Shown: positions 38,970 to 47,919 of the stretch, one piece after another | Position numbering within the stretch: position 1 is the stretch's first letter | Layout: each line of letters begins with the position of its first letter | Source of the DNA: an uncultured Bacteroidales bacterium | GTDB lineage: Bacteria > Bacteroidota > Bacteroidia > Bacteroidales > UBA932 | Direction of reading: 5' to 3' | Length of the DNA stretch: 64,000 nt | NCBI GenBank assembly: GCA_934725015.1 | Contig: CAKVAS010000002.1 | Span: forward strand, 186,001 to 250,000 | Program-made: the position numbers and the translations under genes | The notes under the pieces: model-generated | The model's database searches: none | The model's input: the letters and a program-made list of their open reading frames with translations, nothing else | Told to the model about the DNA's origin: nothing

Positions 38970-41396
38970 ATGGAAGAACTCAACAATCAGTCCCAGCAGA
39001 ACGGCCTTGACGGAAATCAGAGCTCGTTCTCGCTGCTTGACATCTGGAATCTCGTCTGGTCGAACAAGTGGTGGTATGTCGCGGGGGTTGTCCTCTGCCT
39101 CATGTTCGCCGCTGTTCATCTCTACCGGACCCCTTCGACATACAGCCGCAGCGCGAAGCTCATCGTCGATGAGAGTGCGCAGGACGCGGCGGTCCGCAAC
39201 CTCTCCTCCTTCACGGGAGGCGGAATGAGGCTCAGGAACACGGTCGCCGTGGAGAATGAGATGGAGGCGTTCACGTCGCCCGACCTCATGCTCACGGTCG
39301 TGGAGAGGAACAACCTTCAGACAACCTACGTCGAGAAGCAGTTCCTCAGGAACGTGGAACTCTACAGGAACACTCCTCTGGAGCTGAAGCTTGACGGGAA
39401 CAACCCGACGAAGGGATTTTCCTTCACCGTGAAGAAAAAGGCCGACAGCATCTTCGTCCTCACCAAGTTCCGCATCGGAAAGGACGAAATCAAGGAGAGC
39501 GTCGAGGGAAAGGTGGGGGAGACCGTCGAAACTCCGGCAGGCTCGCTCACTCTGCATCCTTCAATGAACTTCGAGGACTGGAAGAACGACATGCGCATTT
39601 CGTGGGCCGCTCCGATGGCGCGGGCGAAGGCATACTGCCAGAACCTCACGGCGAACATCTCCAGCAAGGAATCCACCGTTCTCGTGCTCAACTACAAGGA
39701 CAAGTTCCCGTCCCGCGCCGAGAACATTCTCAGCAGCCTCATTGACGTCTATAACGAGGTCTGGCTCTACGACAAGAACCGCGCTGCGAGGAACACGAGC
39801 TCCTTCATCACCGACAGGCTGGGGATAATCGAGCAGGAACTCGGCGGCATCGAAGGCAGCCTCAAGTCCTACAAGGCCGACAACAACCTCACTGACGTCA
39901 AGGCGGTTGCACAGCAGTACCTTGAGGAGTCATCCACCTATGCTGAAAAGCTCTTCGAGGTCAACAACCAGCTCTCCATCGCAAATTTCATCAAGGACTA
40001 TCTCAATGACCCCGCGCATGCCTCTAGCCTCATTCCTTCAAACTCCGGAATAGCAAGCGCGAGCGTCGAGTCCCAGATAGGCGAGTACAACAAGCTCATC
40101 CTCCAGCGGGACCGCTACAAGTCGGCGGGAAGCGAGAACCCTATGGTGGCCGACCTCAATGTCTCCATCTCCTCGATGCGCAGCGCGATACTCCGCTCCA
40201 TCGACAACCTCGTGGCGACGCTCACCCTTCAGGCCGACGGGCTCAAGCAGCAGGAGGACCAGATTCTCAAGCGCATATCTTCAAGTTCGGGCCAGGAATA
40301 CGAACTCCTCTCGATGCAGCGTCAGCAGAAGGTCAAGGAGTCTCTCTATATCTTCCTTCTCCAGAAGCGCGAGGAAAATGAGATTACGGCGCTCGTGAAC
40401 GTCGGCAACACCCGTGTCATCATGCGCCCTAACGGCTCCCCGAATCCGGTGGCTCCGAGGAAGGCCATGGTTCTTCTTCTCGCCATGGTCATCGGCTGCG
40501 CGATTCCGTTCGCGTGGTTCTTCCTCAGGATGACGCTTGACACCACCGTGAAGTCCAGACTGGACCTCGCCTCCCTCAAGGTGCCGTTCATTGCCGAGAT
40601 TCCGCTTTCAGTGCTTAAGAAAGGGCGGTTCGCGGCGTTTGGATTCAAGAAGAAGGCATTCGACAACGATAATTGCCGGATTATCGTGAAAGCCGGCAAG
40701 CGCGACATGATGAACGAGGCCTACAGGGTCATGAGAACCAACCTTGACCTCATGCTCGGAAAGCAGGGGCCTCACGTGATAATGCTCACCTCGTTCAACC
40801 CTAATTCAGGGAAGACGTTCAACGGCATAAACATCGCCGCCGCGATGGCAATCAAGCCGGCCCGCGTCGTGATTGTCGATCTGGACTTCCGCAAGGCGTC
40901 GCTCGGCAAGTCTCTCGGTGTGTCGGTGTCTCTCGGCGGCTCGTCCTATCTCAACGGAGACGTCAATGACATCGGTTCCGTAATCGTCAATGTATCAAAG
41001 AATCTCGACTGTCTTCCTGTGGGTGTACTCCCTCCGAACCCTACCGAGCTTCTTCTTTCGGACAGGTTCGTCACGATGATTGATGAACTTAAGAAGAGAT
41101 ATGACTACATATTCCTCGACTGTCCTCCGATTGAGATTGTCGCCGACGCCGCAATCGTGACCCAGTATGTCGATATGACGCTCTTCGTCGCCCGTTCCGG
41201 ACTTTTCGACAAGAGGCTTCTCCCGAAAATCAACGAACTCTACGAGAACAACCGCTACACTCATATGTGCATAGTTCTCAACGGCGTGCCTATGACCTAC
41301 AAGCCTTATGCGAAGGCGGGCAGCGGCTACGGATATGGGTACGGCTATGGCTACGGATATGGGTATGGAAACGCCGACGACAGCCACGAGAGTTAG
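38970..41396 (+). CDS. Wzc-type chain-length determinant and tyrosine autokinase
   Basis: Inner-membrane co-polymerase that sets exopolysaccharide length. The 808-residue protein has an N-terminal membrane helix (near 32-50) and a long periplasmic coiled-coil region. The second membrane helix (near 503-522) leads to a cytoplasmic BY-kinase. That kinase has Walker A FNPNSGKT near 611, Walker A' VVIVDLDFRKASLGK and Walker B YDYIFLDCPP near 712. The C-terminus is a (Tyr-Gly)n tract, with about eight tyrosines in the last 25 residues. These are the presumed autophosphorylation cluster that the phosphatase encoded next would reset. Confidence 0.93.
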   Translation: MEELNNQSQQNGLDGNQSSFSLLDIWNLVWSNKWWYVAGVVLCLMFAAVHLYRTPSTYSRSAKLIVDESAQDAAVRNLSSFTGGGMRLRNTVAVENEMEAFTSPDLMLTVVERNNLQTTYVEKQFLRNVELYRNTPLELKLDGNNPTKGFSFTVKKKADSIFVLTKFRIGKDEIKESVEGKVGETVETPAGSLTLHPSMNFEDWKNDMRISWAAPMARAKAYCQNLTANISSKESTVLVLNYKDKFPSRAENILSSLIDVYNEVWLYDKNRAARNTSSFITDRLGIIEQELGGIEGSLKSYKADNNLTDVKAVAQQYLEESSTYAEKLFEVNNQLSIANFIKDYLNDPAHASSLIPSNSGIASASVESQIGEYNKLILQRDRYKSAGSENPMVADLNVSISSMRSAILRSIDNLVATLTLQADGLKQQEDQILKRISSSSGQEYELLSMQRQQKVKESLYIFLLQKREENEITALVNVGNTRVIMRPNGSPNPVAPRKAMVLLLAMVIGCAIPFAWFFLRMTLDTTVKSRLDLASLKVPFIAEIPLSVLKKGRFAAFGFKKKAFDNDNCRIIVKAGKRDMMNEAYRVMRTNLDLMLGKQGPHVIMLTSFNPNSGKTFNGINIAAAMAIKPARVVIVDLDFRKASLGKSLGVSVSLGGSSYLNGDVNDIGSVIVNVSKNLDCLPVGVLPPNPTELLLSDRFVTMIDELKKRYDYIFLDCPPIEIVADAAIVTQYVDMTLFVARSGLFDKRLLPKINELYENNRYTHMCIVLNGVPMTYKPYAKAGSGYGYGYGYGYGYGYGNADDSHES

Positions 41397-41444
41397 AAGT
41401 ATTCTTGGAGATATTCAAGGAATCATCACATTTCTTGACAGGTC

Positions 41445-42176
41445 ATGTTCGATTTTCTGAAAAAGCGTTATTCATTGGCGGAGTCCGGGGTTCTTTCGGG
41501 CTCCGTCGATGCGCATTCGCACATTCTCTTCGGGGTCGATGACGGCTCGCAGCACCGCGAGGATTCGCTTGAGATGCTCTCTTTCGAGGAATCGCTTGGC
41601 GTTACCGACGTGTGGTGCACTCCGCATATAATGGAAGACGTGCCCAACAGCACGGAAAAGCTCAAGGAGCGTTTCGAACTGCTCAAGTCCCTGTGGACCG
41701 GGAACATACGCCTGCATCTCGCGGCGGAGTACATGATGGATACCCTGTTCGTGGAAAGGCTGCGCTCGCGTGACCTCCTCTACCACGGGAAGGGCTGCGT
41801 ACTTGTGGAAACTTCAGTCAACAATCCGCCCTACGACTTTGACGCGATAATTTCAAACATCCTCATGGCGGGAATCACCCCCATGCTGGCTCATCCGGAA
41901 CGGTACCGCTATTTCCGCAAGGACGACTACAGCGCTCTTGTCGCCCGAGGGGTAAGGCTTCAGATGAATCTTTCTTCGCTGACCGGATATTACGGCAACA
42001 CAGCCCGCGAAAAGGCGGAATGGCTGCTGAAGAACGGACTGTATTCCGCGGTCGGCTCGGACTGCCACAGGGTCAGGGGCATAATGGAGCAGTACAGCGT
42101 GAAGGTTCTGACGAAATCTACGATAGAATCTCTTGAGAGGCTTCTCGCAAACCTCTCGCCGGCAGAGGAGGAATAA
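41445..42176 (+). CDS. CpsB/CapC-type PHP-family tyrosine phosphatase
   Basis: Manganese-dependent protein-tyrosine phosphatase of the PHP fold, expected to dephosphorylate the kinase encoded just before it. The 243 residues hold the metal ligands: DAHSHILFGVDDGSQHREDSLEML near 22-45, then WCTPHIMEDV, MLAHPERYRYF near 145, and a late VGSDCHRV near 205. All match the CpsB arrangement. It follows the kinase after 48 bases and precedes rfbA by 18, so all should be cotranscribed. Confidence 0.93.
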   Translation: MFDFLKKRYSLAESGVLSGSVDAHSHILFGVDDGSQHREDSLEMLSFEESLGVTDVWCTPHIMEDVPNSTEKLKERFELLKSLWTGNIRLHLAAEYMMDTLFVERLRSRDLLYHGKGCVLVETSVNNPPYDFDAIISNILMAGITPMLAHPERYRYFRKDDYSALVARGVRLQMNLSSLTGYYGNTAREKAEWLLKNGLYSAVGSDCHRVRGIMEQYSVKVLTKSTIESLERLLANLSPAEEE

Positions 42177-42194
42177 TCTGTTAATTGTCTGAAC

Positions 42195-43076
42195 ATGAAA
42201 GGGATAGTTCTTGCAGGAGGGGCGGGCACAAGGCTCTACCCGATTACAAAAGGGGTCAGCAAGCAGCTGCTCCCCGTCTATGACAAGCCGATGATTTATT
42301 ATCCGGTTTCCGTCCTCATGCTTGCCGGAATCAGGGACATCCTCGTCATCTCCACGCCTGCCGACCTGCCGCTTTTCCGCCGCCTTCTGGGCGATGGAAG
42401 TGAAATTGGGGTGAGTTTCTCATACGCCGAACAGCCGAGGCCTGAGGGCATTGCGCAGGCTTTCATCATCGGACGGAACTTCATAGGGGACGACGATGTC
42501 TGCCTTGTCCTCGGGGACAACATTTTCTACGGGCAGGGCTTCACGGGAATGCTGCGGGAGACCGTGGCGATGACGGCCGAGAAGCGCTGCGCGACGGTTT
42601 TCGGCTATGCCGTGCGTGACGCGAGGAGATACGGCGTCGCGGAAATCGACTCCGGGGGAAATGTCCTGTCCATAGAGGAGAAACCCGAACATCCAAAGAG
42701 CGACTACGCCGTCACCGGACTTTATTTCTACCCCAACAGCGTCGTGGAGATTGTCCGTGAACTTAGCCCGTCGGCTCGCGGCGAGCTTGAAATCACCGCG
42801 CTCAACGAGGTCTTTCTTCGTCGGGGAGAGTTGAAAATAAGATTGCTCGGACGCGGCTTCGCGTGGCTTGATTCTGGCACGCACGAATCTCTTGCCGACG
42901 CCTCCTCGTTCATTCAGGCCGTGCAGAACCGTCAGGGGGTTATGGTGGCCAGTCTTGAGGAAATCGCATGGCGGCAGGGCTGGATTGATTCCGGGGCGCT
43001 GTCGCGTCTTGCGAAGCCGATGTGCGGCAACGAGTACGGACGGTACCTTCTCCGGCTTGCGGAGAACGGGAGATGA
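42195..43076 (+). CDS. rfbA: Glucose-1-phosphate thymidylyltransferase
   Basis: Makes dTDP-glucose from dTTP and glucose 1-phosphate, the first step to dTDP-L-rhamnose. The 293 residues begin MKGIVLAGGAGTRLYPITKGVSKQLLPVYDKPMIYYP, the nucleotidyltransferase signature with the catalytic Lys. They include LVLGDNIFYGQGF and AWLDSGTHESL. First of four contiguous rhamnose genes in the order A-C-B-D. Confidence 0.96.
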   Translation: MKGIVLAGGAGTRLYPITKGVSKQLLPVYDKPMIYYPVSVLMLAGIRDILVISTPADLPLFRRLLGDGSEIGVSFSYAEQPRPEGIAQAFIIGRNFIGDDDVCLVLGDNIFYGQGFTGMLRETVAMTAEKRCATVFGYAVRDARRYGVAEIDSGGNVLSIEEKPEHPKSDYAVTGLYFYPNSVVEIVRELSPSARGELEITALNEVFLRRGELKIRLLGRGFAWLDSGTHESLADASSFIQAVQNRQGVMVASLEEIAWRQGWIDSGALSRLAKPMCGNEYGRYLLRLAENGR

Positions 43077-43151
43077 TGTCTCCAGTCTTTTGATGACCCG
43101 CTTCGGGCAGGAGATGTCAGGGGCTGGATAACGAAAACTGTACAAACGGAT

Positions 43152-43697
43152 ATGAATGTAATAAAAACTGAAATAGAGGGTCTTATTCTGCTGTCCCCGG
43201 TTGTGTTTGAGGATTCGAGAGGCTATTTTTTCGAATCCTTCAATGCGCGTGATTTCGAGTCCGCGACCGGGTTGCAAGTCCGCTTCGTGCAGGACAATGA
43301 GAGCCGCTCGTGCCGAGGAACGGTGCGCGGGCTGCATTTCCAGAGAGGGGAGTCCGCGCAGGCTAAGCTCGTGAGCGTCGTCCGGGGGAGTGTCTGGGAT
43401 GTGGCCGTCGATATAAGGCCGGGCAGCCCGACTTTCGGAAAATATGCCGCCTGCGAACTCTCCGCTTCCAACCGGCTCCGCTTTTTCATCCCCAAGGGGT
43501 TTGCCCACGGTTTCGCCGTCCTTGAGGACGACACCGTCTTCCAGTACAAGTGCGACGCCTACTATGACCCTTCCGCTGAAGACGGCATCGCGTGGGACGA
43601 CCCTGCGCTCGGCATTCCATGGCCTTTTTCACGGGAGGAGGCGATACTCTCCGAAAAGGACCGGAATCGCAGGCCCCTGGCTGAGCATAATGTATGA
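43152..43697 (+). CDS. rfbC: dTDP-4-dehydrorhamnose 3,5-epimerase
   Basis: Third enzyme of dTDP-L-rhamnose synthesis, a double epimerase. The 181 residues show FEDSRGYFFESFNARDF, FVQDNESRSCRGTVRGLHFQ (with the catalytic His), and the PKGFAHGFAVLEDDTVFQYKCDAYYDPSAEDGI stretch. The stop overlaps the rfbB start as ATGA. Confidence 0.96.
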   Translation: MNVIKTEIEGLILLSPVVFEDSRGYFFESFNARDFESATGLQVRFVQDNESRSCRGTVRGLHFQRGESAQAKLVSVVRGSVWDVAVDIRPGSPTFGKYAACELSASNRLRFFIPKGFAHGFAVLEDDTVFQYKCDAYYDPSAEDGIAWDDPALGIPWPFSREEAILSEKDRNRRPLAEHNV

Positions 43698-44809
43698 TTG
43701 CTGTGAATATGGAATATAGAAAACATATACTTGTGACGGGAGGCGCCGGATTCATCGGCAGTCACCTCGTAAGGCACTTTCTTACGAAATATCCGGATTG
43801 TCTCGTCGTGAATCTGGACTCGCTCACCTACGCCGGCAACCTTGCGAATCTCCGTGATGTCGAGCATCTTCCGAACTATCGTTTCGAGAAGGCGGATATA
43901 TGTGATTATGAGACGGTTCTGAACATAATCCTGAAACATGACATCGACACGATAGTGCATCTTGCGGCCGAAAGTCATGTCGATCGTTCGATAATCGACC
44001 CGTTCACCTTCGCCCGTACGAACGTCATGGGCACCCTCAGCCTGCTTCAGGCCGCCAGAACAATCTGGTCGAAGAAGGGGCTTTTCGGAGAGGGAACCGC
44101 CTACGGCCCGGAGGAAAGGCGCTGCCTGTTCCATCATGTCTCGACCGACGAGGTCTATGGAACGCTCGGCTTTGACGGCCGGCTCTTCACCGAGCGCAGT
44201 CCCTATAGTCCGCACAGCCCATACAGCGCGAGCAAGGCCGGAAGCGATCACTTTGTCCGTGCCTTCCACGACACCTACGGACTTCCCGTAACAATCACCA
44301 ACTGTTCCAACAACTACGGCCCGAATCAGTTTCCCGAGAAGCTTATCCCTCTGTTTATCAACAATATCCGTGAACGCCGTCCGTTGCCGGTATATGGAGA
44401 CGGGCGCAATGTCCGCGACTGGCTCTATGTCGAGGACCACGCCGAGGCCATCGACTGTGTCGTCTGCGGTGGGCGCGGCGGGGAGACCTACAACATCGGC
44501 GGAAACAACGAATGGACCAACCTGGACCTCGTGCGGCTGCTCGTGAAGGTTACGGACCGTCTGCTCGGGAATCCGTCTGGAACTTCCGAGGGACTGATTA
44601 CTTTCGTCAGGGACAGGGCGGGTCATGACCTCCGCTACGCCATCGACTCGTCCAAGCTCCGCGAAGAGCTCGGATGGGCGCCGCGCTTCGACTTCGAGAC
44701 CGGGCTTGAGCGTACGGTCAGCTGGTATCTCGACAATCAGGAGTGGCTTGACGGCGTAACTTCGGGGGAGTACAGGAATTATTACCGGAAGATGTATGAC
44801 AAACGATGA
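43694..44809 (+). CDS. rfbB: dTDP-glucose 4,6-dehydratase
   Basis: Short-chain dehydrogenase/reductase that turns dTDP-glucose into the 4-keto-6-deoxy sugar. Its 371 residues contain ILVTGGAGFIGSHLVRHF, HLAAESHVDRSI and HHVSTDEVYGTLGFDG. The catalytic Tyr-x3-Lys is in SPYSASKAGSDHFVRAFHDTYGLP. The start at 43694 overlaps rfbC by four bases. A second ATG at 43709 (MEYRKHILVTGG) is equally plausible on protein grounds. Confidence 0.96.
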   Translation: MIAVNMEYRKHILVTGGAGFIGSHLVRHFLTKYPDCLVVNLDSLTYAGNLANLRDVEHLPNYRFEKADICDYETVLNIILKHDIDTIVHLAAESHVDRSIIDPFTFARTNVMGTLSLLQAARTIWSKKGLFGEGTAYGPEERRCLFHHVSTDEVYGTLGFDGRLFTERSPYSPHSPYSASKAGSDHFVRAFHDTYGLPVTITNCSNNYGPNQFPEKLIPLFINNIRERRPLPVYGDGRNVRDWLYVEDHAEAIDCVVCGGRGGETYNIGGNNEWTNLDLVRLLVKVTDRLLGNPSGTSEGLITFVRDRAGHDLRYAIDSSKLREELGWAPRFDFETGLERTVSWYLDNQEWLDGVTSGEYRNYYRKMYDKR

Positions 44810-45785
44810 CAAATGTATGGATAACAAAAATGTTTGTCGATTAAACATTGTTGTTATAGGCTCTGGGGGACAATTGGGTCGCTCCCTTGTAGGTGTCCTT
44901 GCCGGATGCGGCCACAACATTTTCACGACGACCTCCGGGGAACTTGACATCCGAGACTTTTCCGCCGTGGAGAGCTTCATTTCATCGCGGAGGGCTGACG
45001 TTGTCGTGAACTGCGCGGCGTGGACCGACGTCGAGGGAGCCGAAGACAGTCCCGAAGCGGCGGCCGCTGTGAATGCCCTCGCTGTCGGGAATCTTGCCCG
45101 GGTATGCGCCGCCCGCTCGGCGCTCCTCATACACATATCCACAGACTATGTTTTCGACGGCCTTCATTTCGTCTCCTGCGATGTCAGTCGTCCCGACATT
45201 CGGAACATCGATGCTCCGGCCTCCGCGCCTGTGGTTCCGCGTCCCTACCGCGAGGACGACCTCCCGTGTCCCCTGAATGCCTACGGGCGCACGAAGCTTG
45301 AGGGCGAACGGCTTGTCGCGGAGGCCGGCTGCCCGCATATAATCATAAGGACGTCGGGCATATATTCCCGCTACGGCCGGAACTTTCTCCGCACCATTCT
45401 TTCGCTGCTGCGTTCGAGGTGGGAAATAAGGGTCGTGAATGATCAGGAGACCTGCCCAACCTATGCCGGGAACCTCGCGAACGCGATTGGCGGAATCATC
45501 TGCCGGGGCAGGCATTTCGACGGACGGAAATATGTCGGGCCGACCGGGCTCTTCCACTACGCCGACGCGCCGGCCTGCACTTGGTTCGGATTCGCCGAGG
45601 AAATTGCCCGCGTCAGCGGAATCACATCCTGCATGATAATTCCCTGCTGCAGCGACGAATATCCCTCCAAGGCCAGGAGGCCGTCGTATTCTGTCCTTGA
45701 CTCGGAGCGCTTTCTCTCGGCTTTCGGGGACTTCCGGCGGACGGACAGGGACACGGCGATTGCGGAATGCGTCCGATGGCTATGA
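44796..45785 (+). CDS. rfbD: dTDP-4-dehydrorhamnose reductase
   Basis: Last step of dTDP-L-rhamnose synthesis. The 329 residues have VIGSGGQLGRSLVGVL, NCAAWTDVEGAEDSPEAAAAVN and HISTDYVFDG. The Tyr-x3-Lys motif is in PLNAYGRTKLEGERLV, and IIRTSGIYSRYGRNFLRTI follows. It overlaps rfbB by 14 bases if the ATG at 44796 is used. An alternative ATG at 44817 lies just after the rfbB stop. An extra stretch before PLNAYG (FVSCDVSRPDIRNIDAPASAP) is longer than in most homologues. Confidence 0.95.
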   Translation: MTNDDKCMDNKNVCRLNIVVIGSGGQLGRSLVGVLAGCGHNIFTTTSGELDIRDFSAVESFISSRRADVVVNCAAWTDVEGAEDSPEAAAAVNALAVGNLARVCAARSALLIHISTDYVFDGLHFVSCDVSRPDIRNIDAPASAPVVPRPYREDDLPCPLNAYGRTKLEGERLVAEAGCPHIIIRTSGIYSRYGRNFLRTILSLLRSRWEIRVVNDQETCPTYAGNLANAIGGIICRGRHFDGRKYVGPTGLFHYADAPACTWFGFAEEIARVSGITSCMIIPCCSDEYPSKARRPSYSVLDSERFLSAFGDFRRTDRDTAIAECVRWL

Positions 45786-45839
45786 ATTGGTGCAGTTTGT
45801 GCCATATTCGGCTCAAATTGGGTTAATTCCTTCTTTCTG

Positions 45840-45871
45840 TTTGCTTATGTAGATTTTACTGAGTAAATTTG
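45840..45871 (+). promoter_or_regulatory. Promoter of the CapD-type gene
   Basis: TTTG at 45840-45843, a 20-base spacer and TAAATTTG at 45864-45871 form a full match to the Bacteroidetes consensus. It lies 48 bases before the start codon, indicating a separate transcript from the rhamnose genes. Confidence 0.7.
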
Positions 45872-45919
45872 CAGGCTTTATATAGTTGTATATGTTGGTT
45901 GTAAAACATTAGAAAAATC

Positions 45920-47896
45920 ATGGGAAAACTTTACAGGAATTTTCAGAATCTTCTGCTCTCTAATCACTATCTTAACCGGTGGGTTGTCCTGTTCATGGAC
46001 GTGGTGCTGTCATTTCTCGCGAGCGTATTCACGTTTCTCCTTCTCTGGCGCATAACCGACTTCCGGCTTTCGGACATTTCTTTCTGGAAAGTTGCGGTGA
46101 CGGTTCTCGGAGCCAGCGTGGTCGCGTTCATCGCCTGCCGCACCTACAGGAACATCATCCGCCACACATCTCTCAAGAGCATCTGGATTCTGTCCATCGC
46201 CGCACTTGTCAAGGTGGCTCTGGTGGCTGTCACGTTCGTGTTCTTTTCTCCGTACAAGACGGCCATACCCGCTAACTATCTGTTTGTCGGCGGTCTTTTC
46301 GACATTCTCCTGACGTCGGTGTTCCTCGTCGGAATCCGCGTGCTGATGATTCTTGGCTATGACCTCGCCATCACCCATCTCAACGGCCCGTCGCAGAAGC
46401 GCGTGCTCGTCTATGGTTTCTCCGACAAGTCCGTCGCCCTCCGTCTCCGCCTCCTGAAGTCGCCGCACTACAAGGTCGTCGGCTTCATCAACCACTCGGA
46501 GAGCCTCAAGGACCTCAGGATTGCCGATTCCCCGGCCTACTATTTCAAGGACAGGAAGGACTTTGACAACATCGTCCGCAAGCACAGCATCGACGGCATA
46601 CTCTTCGCCACCGACTCCGACGCGAAGGCGGAGGCCGACAGGCTCGTGACATGGTGCGGCGACCGCAACAAGCTCAGGATATTCATTGCTCCGTCGGTCG
46701 ATGAATACGGCGGTGACGAGACCATGTTCGCGAACCGCATCCGTCAGGTGCGCATCGAGGACCTGCTCGGCAGGGAGGAGATATTCATCAACAAGAACGA
46801 GGTCGTCGCGAATGTCTATGGAAAGGTAGTGATGGTGACGGGAGGTGCGGGCAGCATCGGAAGCGAGCTCTGCCGCCAGCTTGCCACTCTCGGCGTCAAG
46901 CAGCTGATTATCTTCGACAATGCGGAGACTCCGACCCACAACATAAGGCTGGAGCTTGAGCGCAAGTTCCCGGGCTTCGACTTCGTCCCGTTCATCGGCG
47001 ACGTGCGCGTCCCTGAGCGCATCGCGACGGCCTTCGAGCGCTTTCATCCGCAGATTGTCTTCCATGCCGCCGCCTACAAGCACGTCCCGCTCATGGAGGA
47101 GAACCCGTGCGAGGCGGTTTTCGTAAATGTCATCGGAACCCGCAACCTTGCCGACGCCTGCGTGAAGTACGGCGTCGAGAAGATGGTGATGGTTTCCACC
47201 GACAAGGCGGTGAACCCTACCAATGTCATGGGCTGCTCCAAGCGTCTTGCCGAGATTTATTGCCAGAGCCTCGGACTCGCCATTCAGGGCGGCCGTCACG
47301 AGGGCACCACCAAGTTCGTCACCACGCGCTTCGGCAACGTGCTCGGCAGCAACGGCTCCGTGATTCCGCTTTTCCGCGAGCAGATTGCCTCGGGAGGCCC
47401 TGTGACCGTCACGGATCCCCGCATCAACCGCTTCTTCATGACCATCCCGGAGGCCTGCCGTCTCGTGCTTGAGGCCGCAGCTATGAGCCGGGGCAACCAG
47501 ATTTTCGTCTTCGAGATGGGCGAGCCTGTCAAGATTGTGGATTTGGCAAAGCGCATGATACGCCTTTCCGGACTTGAGCCTGACAGGGACATAAAGATTG
47601 TCTTCACCGGTCTCCGTCCGGGAGAGAAGCTCTATGAGGAAGTCCTCAGCAACGAGGAGAACACCGAGCCTACGAACCACAAGAAAATCAAGATTGCCAA
47701 GGTGCGTGAATATGAGTATGAAGAGGTGCTCAAGTCGTTCACCGTCTTTGACCGCCTCTCGCGCAGCGGCGACAAGATGGCGACCGTGCGGGCCATGAAG
47801 CAGCTCGTTCCGGAGTTCAAGTCGAACAACTCCGAGTTTGAGGTCCTGGACAGGGAACTGGAGGCGTCCGGAACCGCAGCTTCCGCTGAGAAATAA
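45920..47896 (+). CDS. Membrane nucleoside-diphosphate-sugar 4,6-dehydratase (CapD/WbpM type)
   Basis: Probable UDP-N-acetylhexosamine 4,6-dehydratase that starts synthesis of a modified amino sugar for surface polysaccharide. The 658-residue protein has four N-terminal membrane helices (to about residue 150) and a first nucleotide fold (RVLVYGFSDKSVALRLR). A second, catalytic SDR domain has VMVTGGAGSIGSELCRQLA near 308, AAYKHVPLMEENPCEAV, STDKAVNPTNVMGCSKRLAE and the late RPGEKLYEEVLSNEE. The larger architecture is that of WbpM-type, not soluble FlaA1-type, enzymes. Confidence 0.92.
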   Translation: MGKLYRNFQNLLLSNHYLNRWVVLFMDVVLSFLASVFTFLLLWRITDFRLSDISFWKVAVTVLGASVVAFIACRTYRNIIRHTSLKSIWILSIAALVKVALVAVTFVFFSPYKTAIPANYLFVGGLFDILLTSVFLVGIRVLMILGYDLAITHLNGPSQKRVLVYGFSDKSVALRLRLLKSPHYKVVGFINHSESLKDLRIADSPAYYFKDRKDFDNIVRKHSIDGILFATDSDAKAEADRLVTWCGDRNKLRIFIAPSVDEYGGDETMFANRIRQVRIEDLLGREEIFINKNEVVANVYGKVVMVTGGAGSIGSELCRQLATLGVKQLIIFDNAETPTHNIRLELERKFPGFDFVPFIGDVRVPERIATAFERFHPQIVFHAAAYKHVPLMEENPCEAVFVNVIGTRNLADACVKYGVEKMVMVSTDKAVNPTNVMGCSKRLAEIYCQSLGLAIQGGRHEGTTKFVTTRFGNVLGSNGSVIPLFREQIASGGPVTVTDPRINRFFMTIPEACRLVLEAAAMSRGNQIFVFEMGEPVKIVDLAKRMIRLSGLEPDRDIKIVFTGLRPGEKLYEEVLSNEENTEPTNHKKIKIAKVREYEYEEVLKSFTVFDRLSRSGDKMATVRAMKQLVPEFKSNNSEFEVLDRELEASGTAASAEK

Positions 47897-47919
47897 CTGA
47901 AAACGGCAGGCGCAGGGGA

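Noticed and set aside
46010..47680. Long minus-strand frame (556 codons) opposite the CapD-type gene, and a similar one at 43562-45142
   Set aside because: Both lie antisense to clear SDR genes, are rich in Arg/His/Glu/Val without motifs, and have no start context.
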